The notes beneath the pieces were generated by a model. It saw only the letters and a list, made by a program, of their open reading frames with translations. It was not told where the DNA came from and made no database searches. 64,000 bases of DNA from contig NZ_PGUW01000017.1 in NCBI RefSeq assembly GCF_002863565.1, forward strand, positions 62,001-126,000. The letters are read 5' to 3'. This document shows, one piece after another, positions 16,003 to 25,273 of the stretch; the first letter of the stretch is position 1; each line of letters opens with the position of its first letter. Source of the DNA: Bacillus sp. V5-8f (GTDB lineage Bacteria; Bacillota; Bacilli; Bacillales; DSM-1321). The translations under genes were made by a program, and so were the position numbers.

Positions 16003-17193
16003 ATGTTTAACACGATAGAAGAGGCGATTGAAGATTTGAAAGCAGGTAAGGCTGTTATTGTAGTCGACGATGAGGATCGCGAAAATGAGGGAGATTTTGT
16101 TGTGCTCGCTGAAAAAGCAACTCCTGAAGCGATAAATTTTATGGCAATCCATGGCCGCGGACTCATTTGTACGACCATTACCGAACAGTTGGCTACAAAG
16201 CTGAACCTGCATCCGATGGTAGACGTAAATACTGATCATAAAGGAACCGCTTTCACTATCAGTGTTGACCACGTCAATACGACAACGGGAATCAGTGCGT
16301 TTGAACGGTCAACAACGATCCTCGAGTTATTAAATGAAGATTCTGTACCAGCGGACTTTACAAGGCCTGGACATATTTTTCCGATTGTTGCCAAAAAAGG
16401 CGGCGTGCTGAGAAGGGCCGGGCATACAGAAGCATCAGTGGATTTGGCTAAGCTGTGCGGCGCAGCTCCGGCCGGTGTCATTTGTGAAATCATGAAAGAG
16501 GATGGAACGATGGCACGTGTTCCTGATTTGATCGAGATTGCGGAAAAACACAACCTGAAGCTAATTACTATTGCTGAACTAATTCGCTTCCGGAACAAGC
16601 ATGAAACACTGGTCAAGCGTGAAGCAGAAGTGAACATGCCCACTGCATATGGAGAATTTAAGCTAATCGGGTATTCCAATCCTCTGGATGACCTAGAGCA
16701 TGTCGCATTGGTTAAGGGAGAATGGGAACCTGAGGAGCCTGTTTTGGTGCGTGTGCATTCTGAATGCCTCACCGGCGATGTGTTTGGTTCATTCCGCTGC
16801 GATTGCGGACCTCAGCTTCATGCGGCCCTTGCGCAAATCGAGGAAGAAGGAAAAGGAGCCTTGATTTATATGCGTCAGGAGGGCCGTGGGATTGGCCTGA
16901 TCAACAAGCTGAAGGCATATAAACTCCAAGAAGAAGGCCTTGATACTGTGGAAGCGAACGAAAAGCTTGGTTTTCCCGCGGAGCTCCGTGATTACGGGCT
17001 AGGTGCACAAATTATCAGAGATCTTGGCATTGAGAAAATGCGATTATTGACGAATAATCCGAAAAAAATCTCTGGATTGACCGGCTATGGATTGGAAATT
17101 GTCGAACGCGTTCCAATCCAAATGCCGGCCAAGAAGGATAATGAGCAATATTTAGAGACAAAAAAAACGAAAATGGGACACCTGTTTTTATAA
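16003..17193 (+). CDS. ribBA: Bifunctional DHBP synthase / GTP cyclohydrolase II
   Basis: Makes both starting precursors of riboflavin. Residues about 1-200 are DHBP synthase ([45 protein letters not shown]). Residues about 205-396 are GTP cyclohydrolase II, with zinc ligands in [21 protein letters not shown], then [17 protein letters not shown] and [12 protein letters not shown] 16003 (MFNTIEEA) lies after AAGGTGGTGG and matches B. subtilis RibBA; a GTG at 15991 lies inside the ribosome binding site. Full length at 396 residues. Confidence 0.96.
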   Translation: MFNTIEEAIEDLKAGKAVIVVDDEDRENEGDFVVLAEKATPEAINFMAIHGRGLICTTITEQLATKLNLHPMVDVNTDHKGTAFTISVDHVNTTTGISAFERSTTILELLNEDSVPADFTRPGHIFPIVAKKGGVLRRAGHTEASVDLAKLCGAAPAGVICEIMKEDGTMARVPDLIEIAEKHNLKLITIAELIRFRNKHETLVKREAEVNMPTAYGEFKLIGYSNPLDDLEHVALVKGEWEPEEPVLVRVHSECLTGDVFGSFRCDCGPQLHAALAQIEEEGKGALIYMRQEGRGIGLINKLKAYKLQEEGLDTVEANEKLGFPAELRDYGLGAQIIRDLGIEKMRLLTNNPKKISGLTGYGLEIVERVPIQMPAKKDNEQYLETKKTKMGHLFL

Positions 17194-17205
17194 GGAGGAA
17201 GCAGC

Positions 17206-17673
17206 ATGGGACAAGTATTTGAAGGAAATTTAATTGGCACGGGTTTAAGAATTGGGGTCGTAGTAGGAAGGTTTAATGAATTTATCACAAATAAATTGCT
17301 TAGCGGTGCAATGGATGGATTGAAGCGCCACGGTGTTGATGAGGCTGACATCGATGTGGCATGGACGCCGGGAGCGTATGAAGTACCAATGATCGCTAAA
17401 AAGCTGGTGAATACCGGGAAATATGATGCAGTAATAGGACTTGGCACCGTAATCCGGGGTGCTACAACCCATTACGATTACGTTTCTAATGAAACGGCTA
17501 AAGGTATTGCTTCGGTATCGTTAGAAACGGGCGTACCAGTTATATTTGGTGTCCTAACCACAGAAAATATTGAACAGGCTATTGAACGGGCAGGAACAAA
17601 AGCAGGAAACAAGGGATATGAAGCAGCTGTTTCCGCAATTGAAATGGCGAACCTCGGTAAAATGATCGGGTAA
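17206..17673 (+). CDS. ribH: 6,7-dimethyl-8-ribityllumazine synthase
   Basis: Condenses 5-amino-6-ribitylamino-uracil with DHBP; forms the capsid-like shell around RibE in bacilli. 155 residues with [39 protein letters not shown] (catalytic His) and [18 protein letters not shown] 17206 follows AAGGAGGAAGC 12 bp after ribBA. Last gene of the operon; a strong terminator follows. Confidence 0.96.
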   Translation: MGQVFEGNLIGTGLRIGVVVGRFNEFITNKLLSGAMDGLKRHGVDEADIDVAWTPGAYEVPMIAKKLVNTGKYDAVIGLGTVIRGATTHYDYVSNETAKGIASVSLETGVPVIFGVLTTENIEQAIERAGTKAGNKGYEAAVSAIEMANLGKMIG

Positions 17674-17720
17674 GGCAAATCTCACAGAGACTATAAAGAC
17701 TTAACTGGCGAAACCAGCGT

Positions 17721-17757
17721 AAAAAACCGGAAGGGAATAATCCTTCCGGTTTTTTTA
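17721..17757 (+). terminator. Terminator of the rib operon
   Basis: AACCGGAAGG / CCTTCCGGTT stem flanked by A6 and T7, 7-nt loop. It can also serve the converging small gene at 17786. Confidence 0.9.
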
Positions 17758-17785
17758 GAAGATCTTTAAACTAGTTAATCCTATC

Positions 17786-18055
17786 TTAGCTATATGATTC
17801 AATCGCTTGATCCAGTGCGTTAAACGCCTGGCCGAATGCACTAGAAGATGAAACATCCCCTGCAATGTCCAACTGCCGTTGGGCATGATGGGCCTGTGTT
17901 ACCGCCGTAATCACATTTTCAAGCATTTCTTTTTTTTCACCGGCTGATTCCTTTGCCCCTTCCAGCATGTCAATGCATTGTGCGAGCCTTCCTGATTCAG
18001 GATGGTCATAGGTGTATTCCAGGATTTCTTTTGCTTGCTGTAATAGTTCTTTCAC
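17786..18055 (-). CDS. Small helical protein, 89 residues, unknown function
   Basis: GTG start at 18055 preceded by AGAGGGG at normal distance. The sequence is all-helical and polar (KELLQQAKEILEYTY, ENVITAVTQAHHAQRQLDIAG, FNALDQAIESYS), without membrane segment or signal. It looks like a compact helical-bundle protein. No family is recognised. It is divergent from nrnB. Confidence 0.65.
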   Translation of the reverse strand: MKELLQQAKEILEYTYDHPESGRLAQCIDMLEGAKESAGEKKEMLENVITAVTQAHHAQRQLDIAGDVSSSSAFGQAFNALDQAIESYS

Positions 18056-18193
18056 TTATATACCCCTCTTTTCCTGTTAATCACCATTATTGTAGACATT
18101 TCAGTAACCTTTATTCAGAAATGGAATTGCGCCATAAATGACGGGGTAAAAGGGAATACTAGCAATAGGAATATTTACAGGGGAGGAATTAAT

Positions 18194-19381
18194 GTGTATC
18201 GTCTTTTAACACACAACGATTTGGACGGAGTAGGCTGCGGCATTCTTGCAAAACTTGCGCTTAAGGAACATGTAGACGTCAGTTACAACTCTATTTCAGG
18301 ACTTAATTATCAAGTCGCGGCATTTCTTGAAAGAGGGGATGTGGACACAGAGTTATTCATTACCGATTTATCAGTTAGCGAGGAAAATGAAAAAAGAATT
18401 TCTGACTTTGTCTCTTCAGGAGGAAAAGTGAAGTTAATTGACCACCATCTTTCAGCCGAGCATTTAAATCAATATGGCTGGGCTTCGGTCACGGTGTCCC
18501 AGCCCAATGGGAAGCAGGCATCAGCGACTTCGTTATTTTACCGTTACCTGGTCCAAAGGGGGCTTCTTAAATCAACAGCCATCATGGATGAATTTGTTGA
18601 ACTTGTTAGGCAGTATGATACGTGGGAATGGGATGCGAACAACAATGTTGCAGCAAAACAGCTGAACGATCTATTCTTTATGTTTTCTATCGATGAGTTT
18701 GAGGAAAATATTATCCAAAAACTCACTCAACAATCCACTTTTTCCTTTGATGAGCTCGAGAAGAAGCTGCTTGATGTGGAAGAAGACCGAGTTGAAAGGT
18801 ATATCCGCAGAAAAAAACGAGAGGTTTACCAAATGGAGGTCGGCAAGTATCTTGCGGGAATTGTGCATGCCGAATCTTACCATTCCGAGTTGGGGAATGA
18901 GCTTTCTAAGGAGTTTCCACATTTGGACTACATAGCCATGATTATGGTCGGAGGAAAGCGCATCAGCTTAAGGACGATTCATGATGATGTGGATGTTTCA
19001 GAAGTAGCCGCCGAATATGACGGCGGGGGCCACCAAAAAGCATCAGGCTGCAATTTAACCCCAAAAGCCTTTCATGAGTTTGTGGAAAGGACATTCCAAA
19101 TCGAACCATTGAAAAGGGATGCCTTCCGCAACAGATACAACAATAAAGGTTCGGCGCAAGGGAGTCTATATTTAGGGAAACACGACGAGAAAATCTTTGT
19201 ATACTTAGAGGAAGGAAACGGATGGTTTTTCGAAATTAATGAGAAAAAGGACGAGCAGATGTTTCCTGATTTCCGTACCATTGAAAAGCATATTAAACGT
19301 GACTATTATGCTTATTTGGCAAGGGATGATAGATTTGTTGAGTATTTATTGAATTTTCACCAAAGGATGAAAGGGAAATAG
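18194..19381 (+). CDS. nrnB: Oligoribonuclease NrnB (DHH phosphoesterase)
   Basis: A 395-residue DHH/DHHA1 protein. The manganese-binding motifs are THNDLDGVG (residues about 6-14), FITDLS and the signature LIDHH (about 81-85). The C-terminal DHHA1 motif is GGGHQKASGCN near 277. Length and order match B. subtilis YngD/NrnB, which degrades short RNA oligonucleotides 3' to 5'. The GTG at 18194 is favoured by GGGGAGGA six bases upstream; the overlapping ATG at 18192 is out of frame. The last 100 residues have no motif I can name. Confidence 0.88.
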   Translation: MYRLLTHNDLDGVGCGILAKLALKEHVDVSYNSISGLNYQVAAFLERGDVDTELFITDLSVSEENEKRISDFVSSGGKVKLIDHHLSAEHLNQYGWASVTVSQPNGKQASATSLFYRYLVQRGLLKSTAIMDEFVELVRQYDTWEWDANNNVAAKQLNDLFFMFSIDEFEENIIQKLTQQSTFSFDELEKKLLDVEEDRVERYIRRKKREVYQMEVGKYLAGIVHAESYHSELGNELSKEFPHLDYIAMIMVGGKRISLRTIHDDVDVSEVAAEYDGGGHQKASGCNLTPKAFHEFVERTFQIEPLKRDAFRNRYNNKGSAQGSLYLGKHDEKIFVYLEEGNGWFFEINEKKDEQMFPDFRTIEKHIKRDYYAYLARDDRFVEYLLNFHQRMKGK

Positions 19382-19574
19382 GCATTAGTTCATACAGCCT
19401 GCTATACGATTGCGGGCTGTTTGTGTGTGGAAGGGACATGTTATTTAACATCGTGAAGATACAAGAAGCTGAAAAGCTTTCTACCCTTTAATTTTCATCC
19501 CTCAGTCAAATCACACAGTAAATCAACTAAATTTTCAGGATTTCCACAAAGCCTGAACGATTTTTATCATAATA

Positions 19575-19603
19575 AAAACACCCGGCAAAAGCCGGGGTGT
19601 TTT
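19575..19603. terminator. Terminator at the end of the YihY/BrkB gene
   Basis: AAAACACCCGGC / GCCGGGGTGTTTT with an AAAA loop. The right arm touches the stop codon of the leftward gene; it may also end nrnB transcripts. Confidence 0.8.
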
Positions 19604-20463
19604 CATGTAGAGATAGGGGCAGTCTTGGAACTGGTGCGTTTGCTGGCAACAGTGGATTGTCTATGGAATAAGGCATTAATTTCGCCGCCAATCACCAACG
19701 CAAGCCCTGTCAGGTATAACCATAGCATAAGGACAATCACACCGCCCAAGCTTCCGTAAGTGGATGAATAGTTTCCGAAATGGGACACGTAAAAGGAAAA
19801 ACCTAAGGATATTATCTGCCAAATAACTGTGGCGGCTACAGCTCCTGGAATCACCTGCTTAAACGGATAGTGTTTGTTCGGGGCAAAGCGATACATCATT
19901 GCCAATACAAAGGCTATGACCACGATGGCAACGACCCAGCGGAGAATGCTAAACAAGATTTGCATGCTCTCGGGAATAGAAACAATTTTATTTATCAAGT
20001 CCAATATGATTTTACCGAAAACAGGAAGGGAGAGCGCGACAATAAAAGCAAGGATTAATCCTAGTGTCAATCCGATCGAAAGCAATCTCGCTTTAATGAA
20101 GCTCCTTGTTTCATCAACATCAAACGCAATGTTCATAGAATGGATAAAAGCATTCATTCCATTTGATGCAGACCAGAGGGTACCGAGAATACCAAAAGTC
20201 AATAATCCTCCATTTCGATCGCTGACAATGGTAATAATATTGTCTTTAAACACATCTGATGTCTCGGCTGGCATCACAGTTCCTATAAAATCAATCGCTT
20301 TCTGAGGTTCAATGGACAAATAAGGCACAATGGAAAGGAGTAAGATCAGCATAGGGAAAAGTGCGAGCATATAGTAATAGGCCTGCTCAGCCGCTAATCC
20401 TGTAGCACGATCCTCCTTTATTTCTTGGCCGAGCATTTTCCCAAAGGAAATCAGTTTGTTCAT
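19603..20463 (-). CDS. YihY/BrkB-family membrane protein (copy 1)
   Basis: A 286-residue integral membrane protein of the YihY/BrkB (UPF0761) family. Family signatures are ATGLAAEQAYYYMLALFPML near residue 20, LGTLWSASNGMNAFIHSMN near 93, YRFAPN near 192, and FGNYSSTYGSLGGVIVLMLW near 226. About six helices, then a basic Ser/Thr-rich cytosolic tail. Its role is not established despite the old ribonuclease BN name. A paralogue sits at 37021, sharing the same motifs but differing in the tail. Single gene; start ATG preceded by AGGAGTTGATG. Confidence 0.87.
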   Translation of the reverse strand: MNKLISFGKMLGQEIKEDRATGLAAEQAYYYMLALFPMLILLLSIVPYLSIEPQKAIDFIGTVMPAETSDVFKDNIITIVSDRNGGLLTFGILGTLWSASNGMNAFIHSMNIAFDVDETRSFIKARLLSIGLTLGLILAFIVALSLPVFGKIILDLINKIVSIPESMQILFSILRWVVAIVVIAFVLAMMYRFAPNKHYPFKQVIPGAVAATVIWQIISLGFSFYVSHFGNYSSTYGSLGGVIVLMLWLYLTGLALVIGGEINALFHRQSTVASKRTSSKTAPIST

Positions 20464-20582
20464 ATTCCAGCATCAACTCCTGATTAATTGCTAAGTATAA
20501 CAACCCTTTTCCCGATTGTCTGCCCAATTAACCCTACAAAAGAAGATTTGCTTTACGAGCTGAGACTTTATTGCTGTGACGC

Positions 20583-20603
20583 ACTGGGGGACTGACCCCC
20601 AGT
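20583..20603. repeat. GGGGTCAGTCCCCC repeat, half copy
   Basis: GCACTGGGGGACTGACCCCC corresponds to one arm of the full hairpin at 13821-13878. The remaining 21 nt fold as ACTGGGG / CCCCAGT. It touches the stop codon of khtU, so it may end that leftward transcript. Confidence 0.6.
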
Positions 20604-21827
20604 TCAGTCTGAAGATTGTTCTCGTGCTTTGCTTGTTTTTTGGCTCCATCTAAAAATCTTATCCAATATTTTATATATATTTTTAGACTCCCTTGTTAAT
20701 AGTGGCCCGAGGATGGCGAGGATTAAAACATAGAGTGCTGAGAATGGTTTTAAAACAGGCATGAGTCCGCCTGCAATACCCAGGTTGGCCATGATGATGG
20801 AGAACTCTCCTCTGGAGACAATGGTCAACCCTATATTTGTGGAAGCTTTATGCGACAAACCTGCCCGTCGTCCCGCAATCATGCCAGCAATAAAGTTACC
20901 GAGTATGGTCAATACCACAGCGCCTAAAGTAAGCCATATTGCACCGCCCAAAGTAAAGGGATCAATGCTTAAGCCAAAGCTAAAGAAAAAGATCGCACCA
21001 AAGAAGTCACGGAATGGAACGACTAGATGCTCGATGCGGTCACTATGTTCCGTTTCGGAAAAAACCAAGCCCAGTAAAAGCGCACCAATAGCCTCTGCGA
21101 CGTGGATTGTTTCTGAAAAGCCGGCAATGAAAAACAGTGAGGCAAACACCACAATGATAAAAATTTCATCTGAGGAGATATCAAGTAGCTTATTTAAAAG
21201 AGGTGTGGCTTTCCTGGCCACTATAAAAAACAAGAGCATATAGCCGAGGGAAATAAGGATGGACGTAAGGGTCCCCATAAGACTTGTTGCATTACCTAGA
21301 ACAAGACCAGACACTACGGAAAGGTAAACAGCCAAGAAAATGTCTTCAAACATTATGATTCCAAGTATTAATTCCGTCTCTTTATTCCCGGTCCTTCTAA
21401 GGTCGACAAGTACTTTGGCCACGATAGCACTCGAAGAAATGGTAATGATACCAGCAATAATTAAAACTTCCAGGAGGGGAAAGCCCAACAGTAAAGCATA
21501 AAGTACCCCAATGGCGAAATTAATTAAAATATAAATCGTTCCCCCGGTTACAATAGACCTCCCTGATTTAATCAACTTTTTTATGGAAAATTCCAATCCA
21601 AGATAGAAGAGGAGGAACAATACACCGATTCTCCCAAGAAAAGCAATGATTTCTTGACTCTCGATAAAACGCAGGTCAATAACACCGAATTTTGGTGCAT
21701 GAGGGCCTACAAGCATTCCAAGAATAATCAAAAACGGGATGATTGAGAAGTTGAATTTTCCGGCCAATACTGCTGCAATTGCTACTAATACCAGAGCAGT
21801 GCCGACCTCAAGAACCAAGTGATCCAT
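20604..21827 (-). CDS. khtU: K+/H+ antiporter, membrane subunit KhtU
   Basis: A 407-residue CPA2-family antiporter with about 12 helices. Family features are the N-terminal GKFNFSIIPFLIILGMLVGP, LLFYLGLEFSIKKLIKSG, SSSAIVAKVL and the end of the transport domain (SRGEFSIIMANLG). There is no TrkA-N domain at the C-terminus. The small KhtT-like subunit lies 4 bp upstream in the same operon, as in B. subtilis khtTU, where the pair expels K+ (and NH4+) at alkaline pH. KhtS (YhaS) is not present here. Confidence 0.87.
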   Translation of the reverse strand: MDHLVLEVGTALVLVAIAAVLAGKFNFSIIPFLIILGMLVGPHAPKFGVIDLRFIESQEIIAFLGRIGVLFLLFYLGLEFSIKKLIKSGRSIVTGGTIYILINFAIGVLYALLLGFPLLEVLIIAGIITISSSAIVAKVLVDLRRTGNKETELILGIIMFEDIFLAVYLSVVSGLVLGNATSLMGTLTSILISLGYMLLFFIVARKATPLLNKLLDISSDEIFIIVVFASLFFIAGFSETIHVAEAIGALLLGLVFSETEHSDRIEHLVVPFRDFFGAIFFFSFGLSIDPFTLGGAIWLTLGAVVLTILGNFIAGMIAGRRAGLSHKASTNIGLTIVSRGEFSIIMANLGIAGGLMPVLKPFSALYVLILAILGPLLTRESKNIYKILDKIFRWSQKTSKAREQSSD

Positions 21828-21831
21828 TCTA

Positions 21832-22329
21832 TTAATCCCCCCTTTCGTTAGTTAACAGTTCTTTAATCATTTTTTTAAGTTCCTGGCGTTCTCCTGAAAT
21901 GACTACTGTATCGCCTGTTTCTATTACGGATTCAGGTCCTGGGCTTAGCTGTTTTTTCATATTCTTTTTTAGGATGGCTATGACGGTTACATTATAATTA
22001 CTTCGTACATCAATTTCCCCGATTGTCTTCCCGATGCTGCGCGCGCCAGGTTCTACCTTGAACCATTCAATAGCAAGACCTTCAAAAGCCATCTCAATCG
22101 TTTCCAGTGCTTGTGGTTTATAAACCATCCCGCCTAGTATGGCAGCGATCTGACGAGACTCGGAATCGTTAAACGTCACACTTGAAACGCTTTCTTCATG
22201 ATCTGTATCGAAGTGGTAAATTTCTCGCCGTCCATCATCATGGATGACGATGACAACCTTCTCGTTATTACGAGTAATAACCTCAAATTTTTGGCCAATG
22301 CCTGGAAGCTCGATTTCTCTGATTTTCAT
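21832..22329 (-). CDS. khtT: K+/H+ antiporter regulatory subunit KhtT
   Basis: A 165-residue cytosolic protein starting MKIREIELPGIGQKFE. The N-terminal half ends near GGMVYKPQALE. The C-terminal RCK_C (TrkA-C) domain covers about 85-160 (GARSIGKTIGEIDVRSNYN, VIETGDTVVISGERQELKKM). It binds nucleotide (c-di-AMP in B. subtilis) and gates KhtU. ATG 22329 follows AAGGAGGAATTTTTA; upstream in-frame codons to 22365 lack a ribosome binding site. Translationally close to khtU. Confidence 0.87.
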   Translation of the reverse strand: MKIREIELPGIGQKFEVITRNNEKVVIVIHDDGRREIYHFDTDHEESVSSVTFNDSESRQIAAILGGMVYKPQALETIEMAFEGLAIEWFKVEPGARSIGKTIGEIDVRSNYNVTVIAILKKNMKKQLSPGPESVIETGDTVVISGERQELKKMIKELLTNERGD

Positions 22330-22530
22330 TAAAAATTCCTCCTTGATTATTTTTATCATGCACATACAGTATTGTCCTTACCTTTTTCGCGGTAATCTAA
22401 TTTAGTTCCGTATTATTACACATAACTATAATTTTAGTTCTAAAAAACGAGGCCTTACCTGAGAAAGTTGAATTTAGTTGAAAGCTAGGCGCATATTGCG
22501 AGACCCAGTTCATTTTTTGTATTTTCCAAG

Positions 22531-23106
22531 TTATAGATTCACGTCTATTACCGTCTTAATATTTTCATCTTTTTGAATGCCAAGGTATTTAAGTGTTTCG
22601 GAAGGGGTGGCATGATGGAAGTGTTTCTGGATAAGAGTAAGAGAAACACCTTGTTTATAAGCGTGATATCCAAAAGTTTTTCTCATGGAACTTACACCAT
22701 ATTTACCTTGTATCCCTAAGCCATCAACAGCCTGGTGAATGATTCTATGCACTTGCTGGCGGGTTATCGGTTTGTTTGTCTTGGGAGAGACGAATAAATA
22801 ATCTTCGCTTTCAAATCTGGATGTCAGAGAGTAAGAGAAGAGGGCGTTTTTAGCCTTTCCGTTAAGATAGACTTCTTTTTCGGGATGGTTCTCATATGCC
22901 GGTAGTGTGCAGAAATTTTTAATATTCCCTTGTTCATCGACCACGTCCTTTACTTTCAGATTCAGGATCTCATTTACTTTCAAGCCGGTGTTAATACCTA
23001 GGACGAAAAACAAATAATCTCTTTCAGAGTGTGCCTTCAAAAATTTCTTAATTGCCTGTATTTGTTTAATATCTTTAAAGGCTTCGACGTAGTCCAAGGC
23101 GATCAC
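22531..23106 (-). CDS. Small tyrosine-recombinase-like protein
   Basis: A 191-residue catalytic-domain-only integrase relative. SPKTNKPITRQQVHRII and RKTFGYHAYKQGVS are typical of phage-type tyrosine recombinases of Bacillus. Catalytic set by position: Lys43 where Arg I is usual (GLKVNEIL), Ser139 where the first His of HxxR is usual, Arg142 present, His164/165 present and Tyr174 present (TLKYLGI). Two of the classic residues are therefore replaced, so strand transfer may be weak or lost. No att sites, excisionase or other phage genes are near. It has a start with GGAGTGATC upstream. Confidence 0.8.
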   Translation of the reverse strand: MIALDYVEAFKDIKQIQAIKKFLKAHSERDYLFFVLGINTGLKVNEILNLKVKDVVDEQGNIKNFCTLPAYENHPEKEVYLNGKAKNALFSYSLTSRFESEDYLFVSPKTNKPITRQQVHRIIHQAVDGLGIQGKYGVSSMRKTFGYHAYKQGVSLTLIQKHFHHATPSETLKYLGIQKDENIKTVIDVNL

Positions 23107-23233
23107 TCCTGTATATTACTTTACTTAATTACAGTATAACGCAGGTTTATGTAACATTCAAAACATAGGCATCCATAAAAGATAGCATCCGCAGGTAACC
23201 CCTAGAATATATATTTCTCTCACTAAAAGGAAG

Positions 23234-23259
23234 AGGCGGCATCTCATTGGATGCCGCCT
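23234..23259. terminator. Terminator downstream of the thioredoxin-fold gene
   Basis: AGGCGGCATC / GATGCCGCCT, 10-bp perfect stem with a 6-nt loop, immediately after the leftward gene ending at 23263. No long U-run. Confidence 0.6.
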
Positions 23260-23262
23260 GAC

Positions 23263-23826
23263 TCAATCTATTTTTTGGATGGTGTTTTTTATATCATCTT
23301 TTATGTGGTTCCATAGGACCTCGTCTGTGGTAAACCGGCTGGTCACAGATTCAATGAATAAATGAAAACTTGCTTCATAGGCCGGATCTTCCTTAGCAGG
23401 AATTGTGTTCCTAAGTTCATCAACGAAAGCCTGCACTTTAGGTGCCCGGGGACCCCATTTGGAGACTTCCTCTCCATTTTGATTAATAAAAATAAAAATC
23501 GGTATGGAACGGGCTGTACCATTGGTTAAATATTGGTCCATCAATTCAAGGTTTTCATCGCGAATTAAGTAGCGCGTGTCGATATTGGCATCCTCAGCAA
23601 TTCTCATTAATATAGGAAGATTAACCATGGCATCGCCGCACCAGTCTGCGGTTAGTACAATTGCGCGAAGCTTCTTTTCCTTAATTGATGTAATCTCTGC
23701 CTTATCTTGTTCCTTCAACTGGAATCTTTCGTAAATCGATTCAAGACTGTCTTTGTGTTTTTGCATACTTCCTATATATTCTTCTTTCGTCAACCCTTTA
23801 TTGAACCAGCTATTAAGTGAACTCAT
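23263..23826 (-). CDS. Thioredoxin-fold protein with single-cysteine active site
   Basis: A 187-residue cytosolic protein. A helical N-terminus (about 1-50) precedes a thioredoxin fold: strand AIVLTADWCGDAMVNLP near 55-71 and the cis-proline loop ARSIPIFIFIN near 107. The usual CxxC is reduced to Cys63-Gly-Asp-Ala, so it cannot form the normal intramolecular disulfide. Such proteins are common in Bacillaceae and annotated only as thioredoxin family. A role as monothiol reductase or binding protein is inference. AGGATTGCC precedes the ATG. Confidence 0.82.
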   Translation of the reverse strand: MSSLNSWFNKGLTKEEYIGSMQKHKDSLESIYERFQLKEQDKAEITSIKEKKLRAIVLTADWCGDAMVNLPILMRIAEDANIDTRYLIRDENLELMDQYLTNGTARSIPIFIFINQNGEEVSKWGPRAPKVQAFVDELRNTIPAKEDPAYEASFHLFIESVTSRFTTDEVLWNHIKDDIKNTIQKID

Positions 23827-23955
23827 ATGGCAATCCTCCGCATTATCAATCTTTTCTTAATGATAACTTGCTTTAATATAAATATGAAAGCAATATGCAA
23901 TCATAATTCTCAGATATTAAAATGCTTAAGAAGGATAGCAGCTGACTCATAAAAA

Positions 23956-23984
23956 AGACTCCCGCGGCCATTAAGCGGGAGTCT
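23956..23984. terminator. Terminator of mreBH
   Basis: AGACTCCCGC / GCGGGAGTCT perfect stem with a 9-nt loop. On the minus strand the left A-run becomes a T-run, fitting leftward termination. Confidence 0.85.
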
Positions 23985-23996
23985 GATATACTTCGA

Positions 23997-25004
23997 TTAT
24001 TTAGCAGCTTTTTGCAGTTTGTGGATGACATCAAGGGAACGGCCCGTGCCGATTGCTACGGATTCAAGTGGATTTGGGGCAATATGGACGGGAACAACGA
24101 TTTCGCTGCTTAGCCAATCCTTCATGCCGTTCAGTAGAGATCCTCCACCTGTGAGTACAACTCCCTGGTCTACGATATCGCCGCTCAATTCCGGAGGGGA
24201 ATCCTCCAGTGTAGCCCGGATGGCTTCAAGGATATGAAGCAGTGACTCGCGGATCGCGTCCTGAATTTCGTCAGAATGAAGCGTAACCGTTTTTGGCAGG
24301 CCGGTTACTAAATCACGGCCTCTTACTTCCATTGATTTGCGTTCATGTTCGATTAATGCATAGCCAATTTCCATTTTGATCAATTCAGCCGTTCGCTCAC
24401 CAATGAGAAGATTGTATTTTTTTCTGACATATTGCACGATATCTTCATCCAATTGGTCTCCGCCAATTCTGATGGAATTGCAGGAAACAACACCGCCGAA
24501 CGAGATGATCGCTACTTCGGTAGTTCCTCCGCCAATATCTACAACCACGTTCGCTATCGGCTCATCTACTGGAAGATCTGCCCCAATTGCAGCGGCAACA
24601 GGCTCTTCTATCAGATGTACATGCTTTGCACCGCAGCTTTTCACTGAGTCATGGATGGCGCGGCGCTCAACCGAGGTTGAACCGCTAGGCGTGCAGACAA
24701 CTACGTTAGGCTTGCGGATTGAAAAGCCTAGCTTCTTTCCTGCTTTTTTCATTATTTGCTTCAGCATCTGTGATGTAATATCAAAGTCAGCGATAACGCC
24801 ATCCTTTAATGGGCGTACCGCAATGATGTTTCCTGGAGTTTTGCCGATCATGTTTTTGGCATCAGTTCCAACAGCCAATACCGTTTTGGTTTCAGTGTCA
24901 ATGGCCACAACTGATGGCTCATTCAATACGATTCCCTTGTTTTTACTGTAAACAAGCGTATTGGCAGTTCCTAAATCAATTCCTATTTCTATGCTAGATA
25001 ACAA
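23997..25004 (-). CDS. mreBH: Rod-shape actin homologue MreBH
   Basis: An actin-family filament protein that guides cell-wall synthesis. Nucleotide-binding motifs are [19 protein letters not shown] at the N-terminus, [18 protein letters not shown] near 160, and [12 protein letters not shown] near 285. Single gene rather than in mreBCD, and the [19 protein letters not shown] region with the short C-terminus favours MreBH over MreB and Mbl. A TTG start at 25004 gives [10 protein letters not shown] and 335 residues, the B. subtilis MreBH length, and lies 8 nt after AAAGGAG. The GTG at 25013 overlaps that site. Confidence 0.9.
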   Translation of the reverse strand: MLSSIEIGIDLGTANTLVYSKNKGIVLNEPSVVAIDTETKTVLAVGTDAKNMIGKTPGNIIAVRPLKDGVIADFDITSQMLKQIMKKAGKKLGFSIRKPNVVVCTPSGSTSVERRAIHDSVKSCGAKHVHLIEEPVAAAIGADLPVDEPIANVVVDIGGGTTEVAIISFGGVVSCNSIRIGGDQLDEDIVQYVRKKYNLLIGERTAELIKMEIGYALIEHERKSMEVRGRDLVTGLPKTVTLHSDEIQDAIRESLLHILEAIRATLEDSPPELSGDIVDQGVVLTGGGSLLNGMKDWLSSEIVVPVHIAPNPLESVAIGTGRSLDVIHKLQKAAK

Positions 25005-25218
25005 TATAGCCACTCCTTTAATCAGAGTTTGAACCCCATATAAGCATTCTACAGAAACTTGTCGATTTATGGGTGTAGGAATTTGTGGAAATTGCTAACT
25101 AACTTGTTTAAAACCATTGATATATAAGGGTTTTAGCCGCGATGGAACTCGTTGTTAAGTTTGCATGACAGTTATTACTAATTCTGACATTTACGACATG
25201 ATTTTGTCATAACAAATA

Positions 25219-25249
25219 GAAAACGGCCCATTCTTTATGGACCGTTTTC
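25219..25249. terminator. Terminator downstream of the MFS gene
   Basis: GAAAACGGCCCA / TGGACCGTTTTC, 12-bp stem with one G-U pair and a 7-nt loop, just after the stop of the leftward MFS transporter. Confidence 0.8.
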
Positions 25250-25273
25250 TATCAACCCGCATGTTATGCCTTT

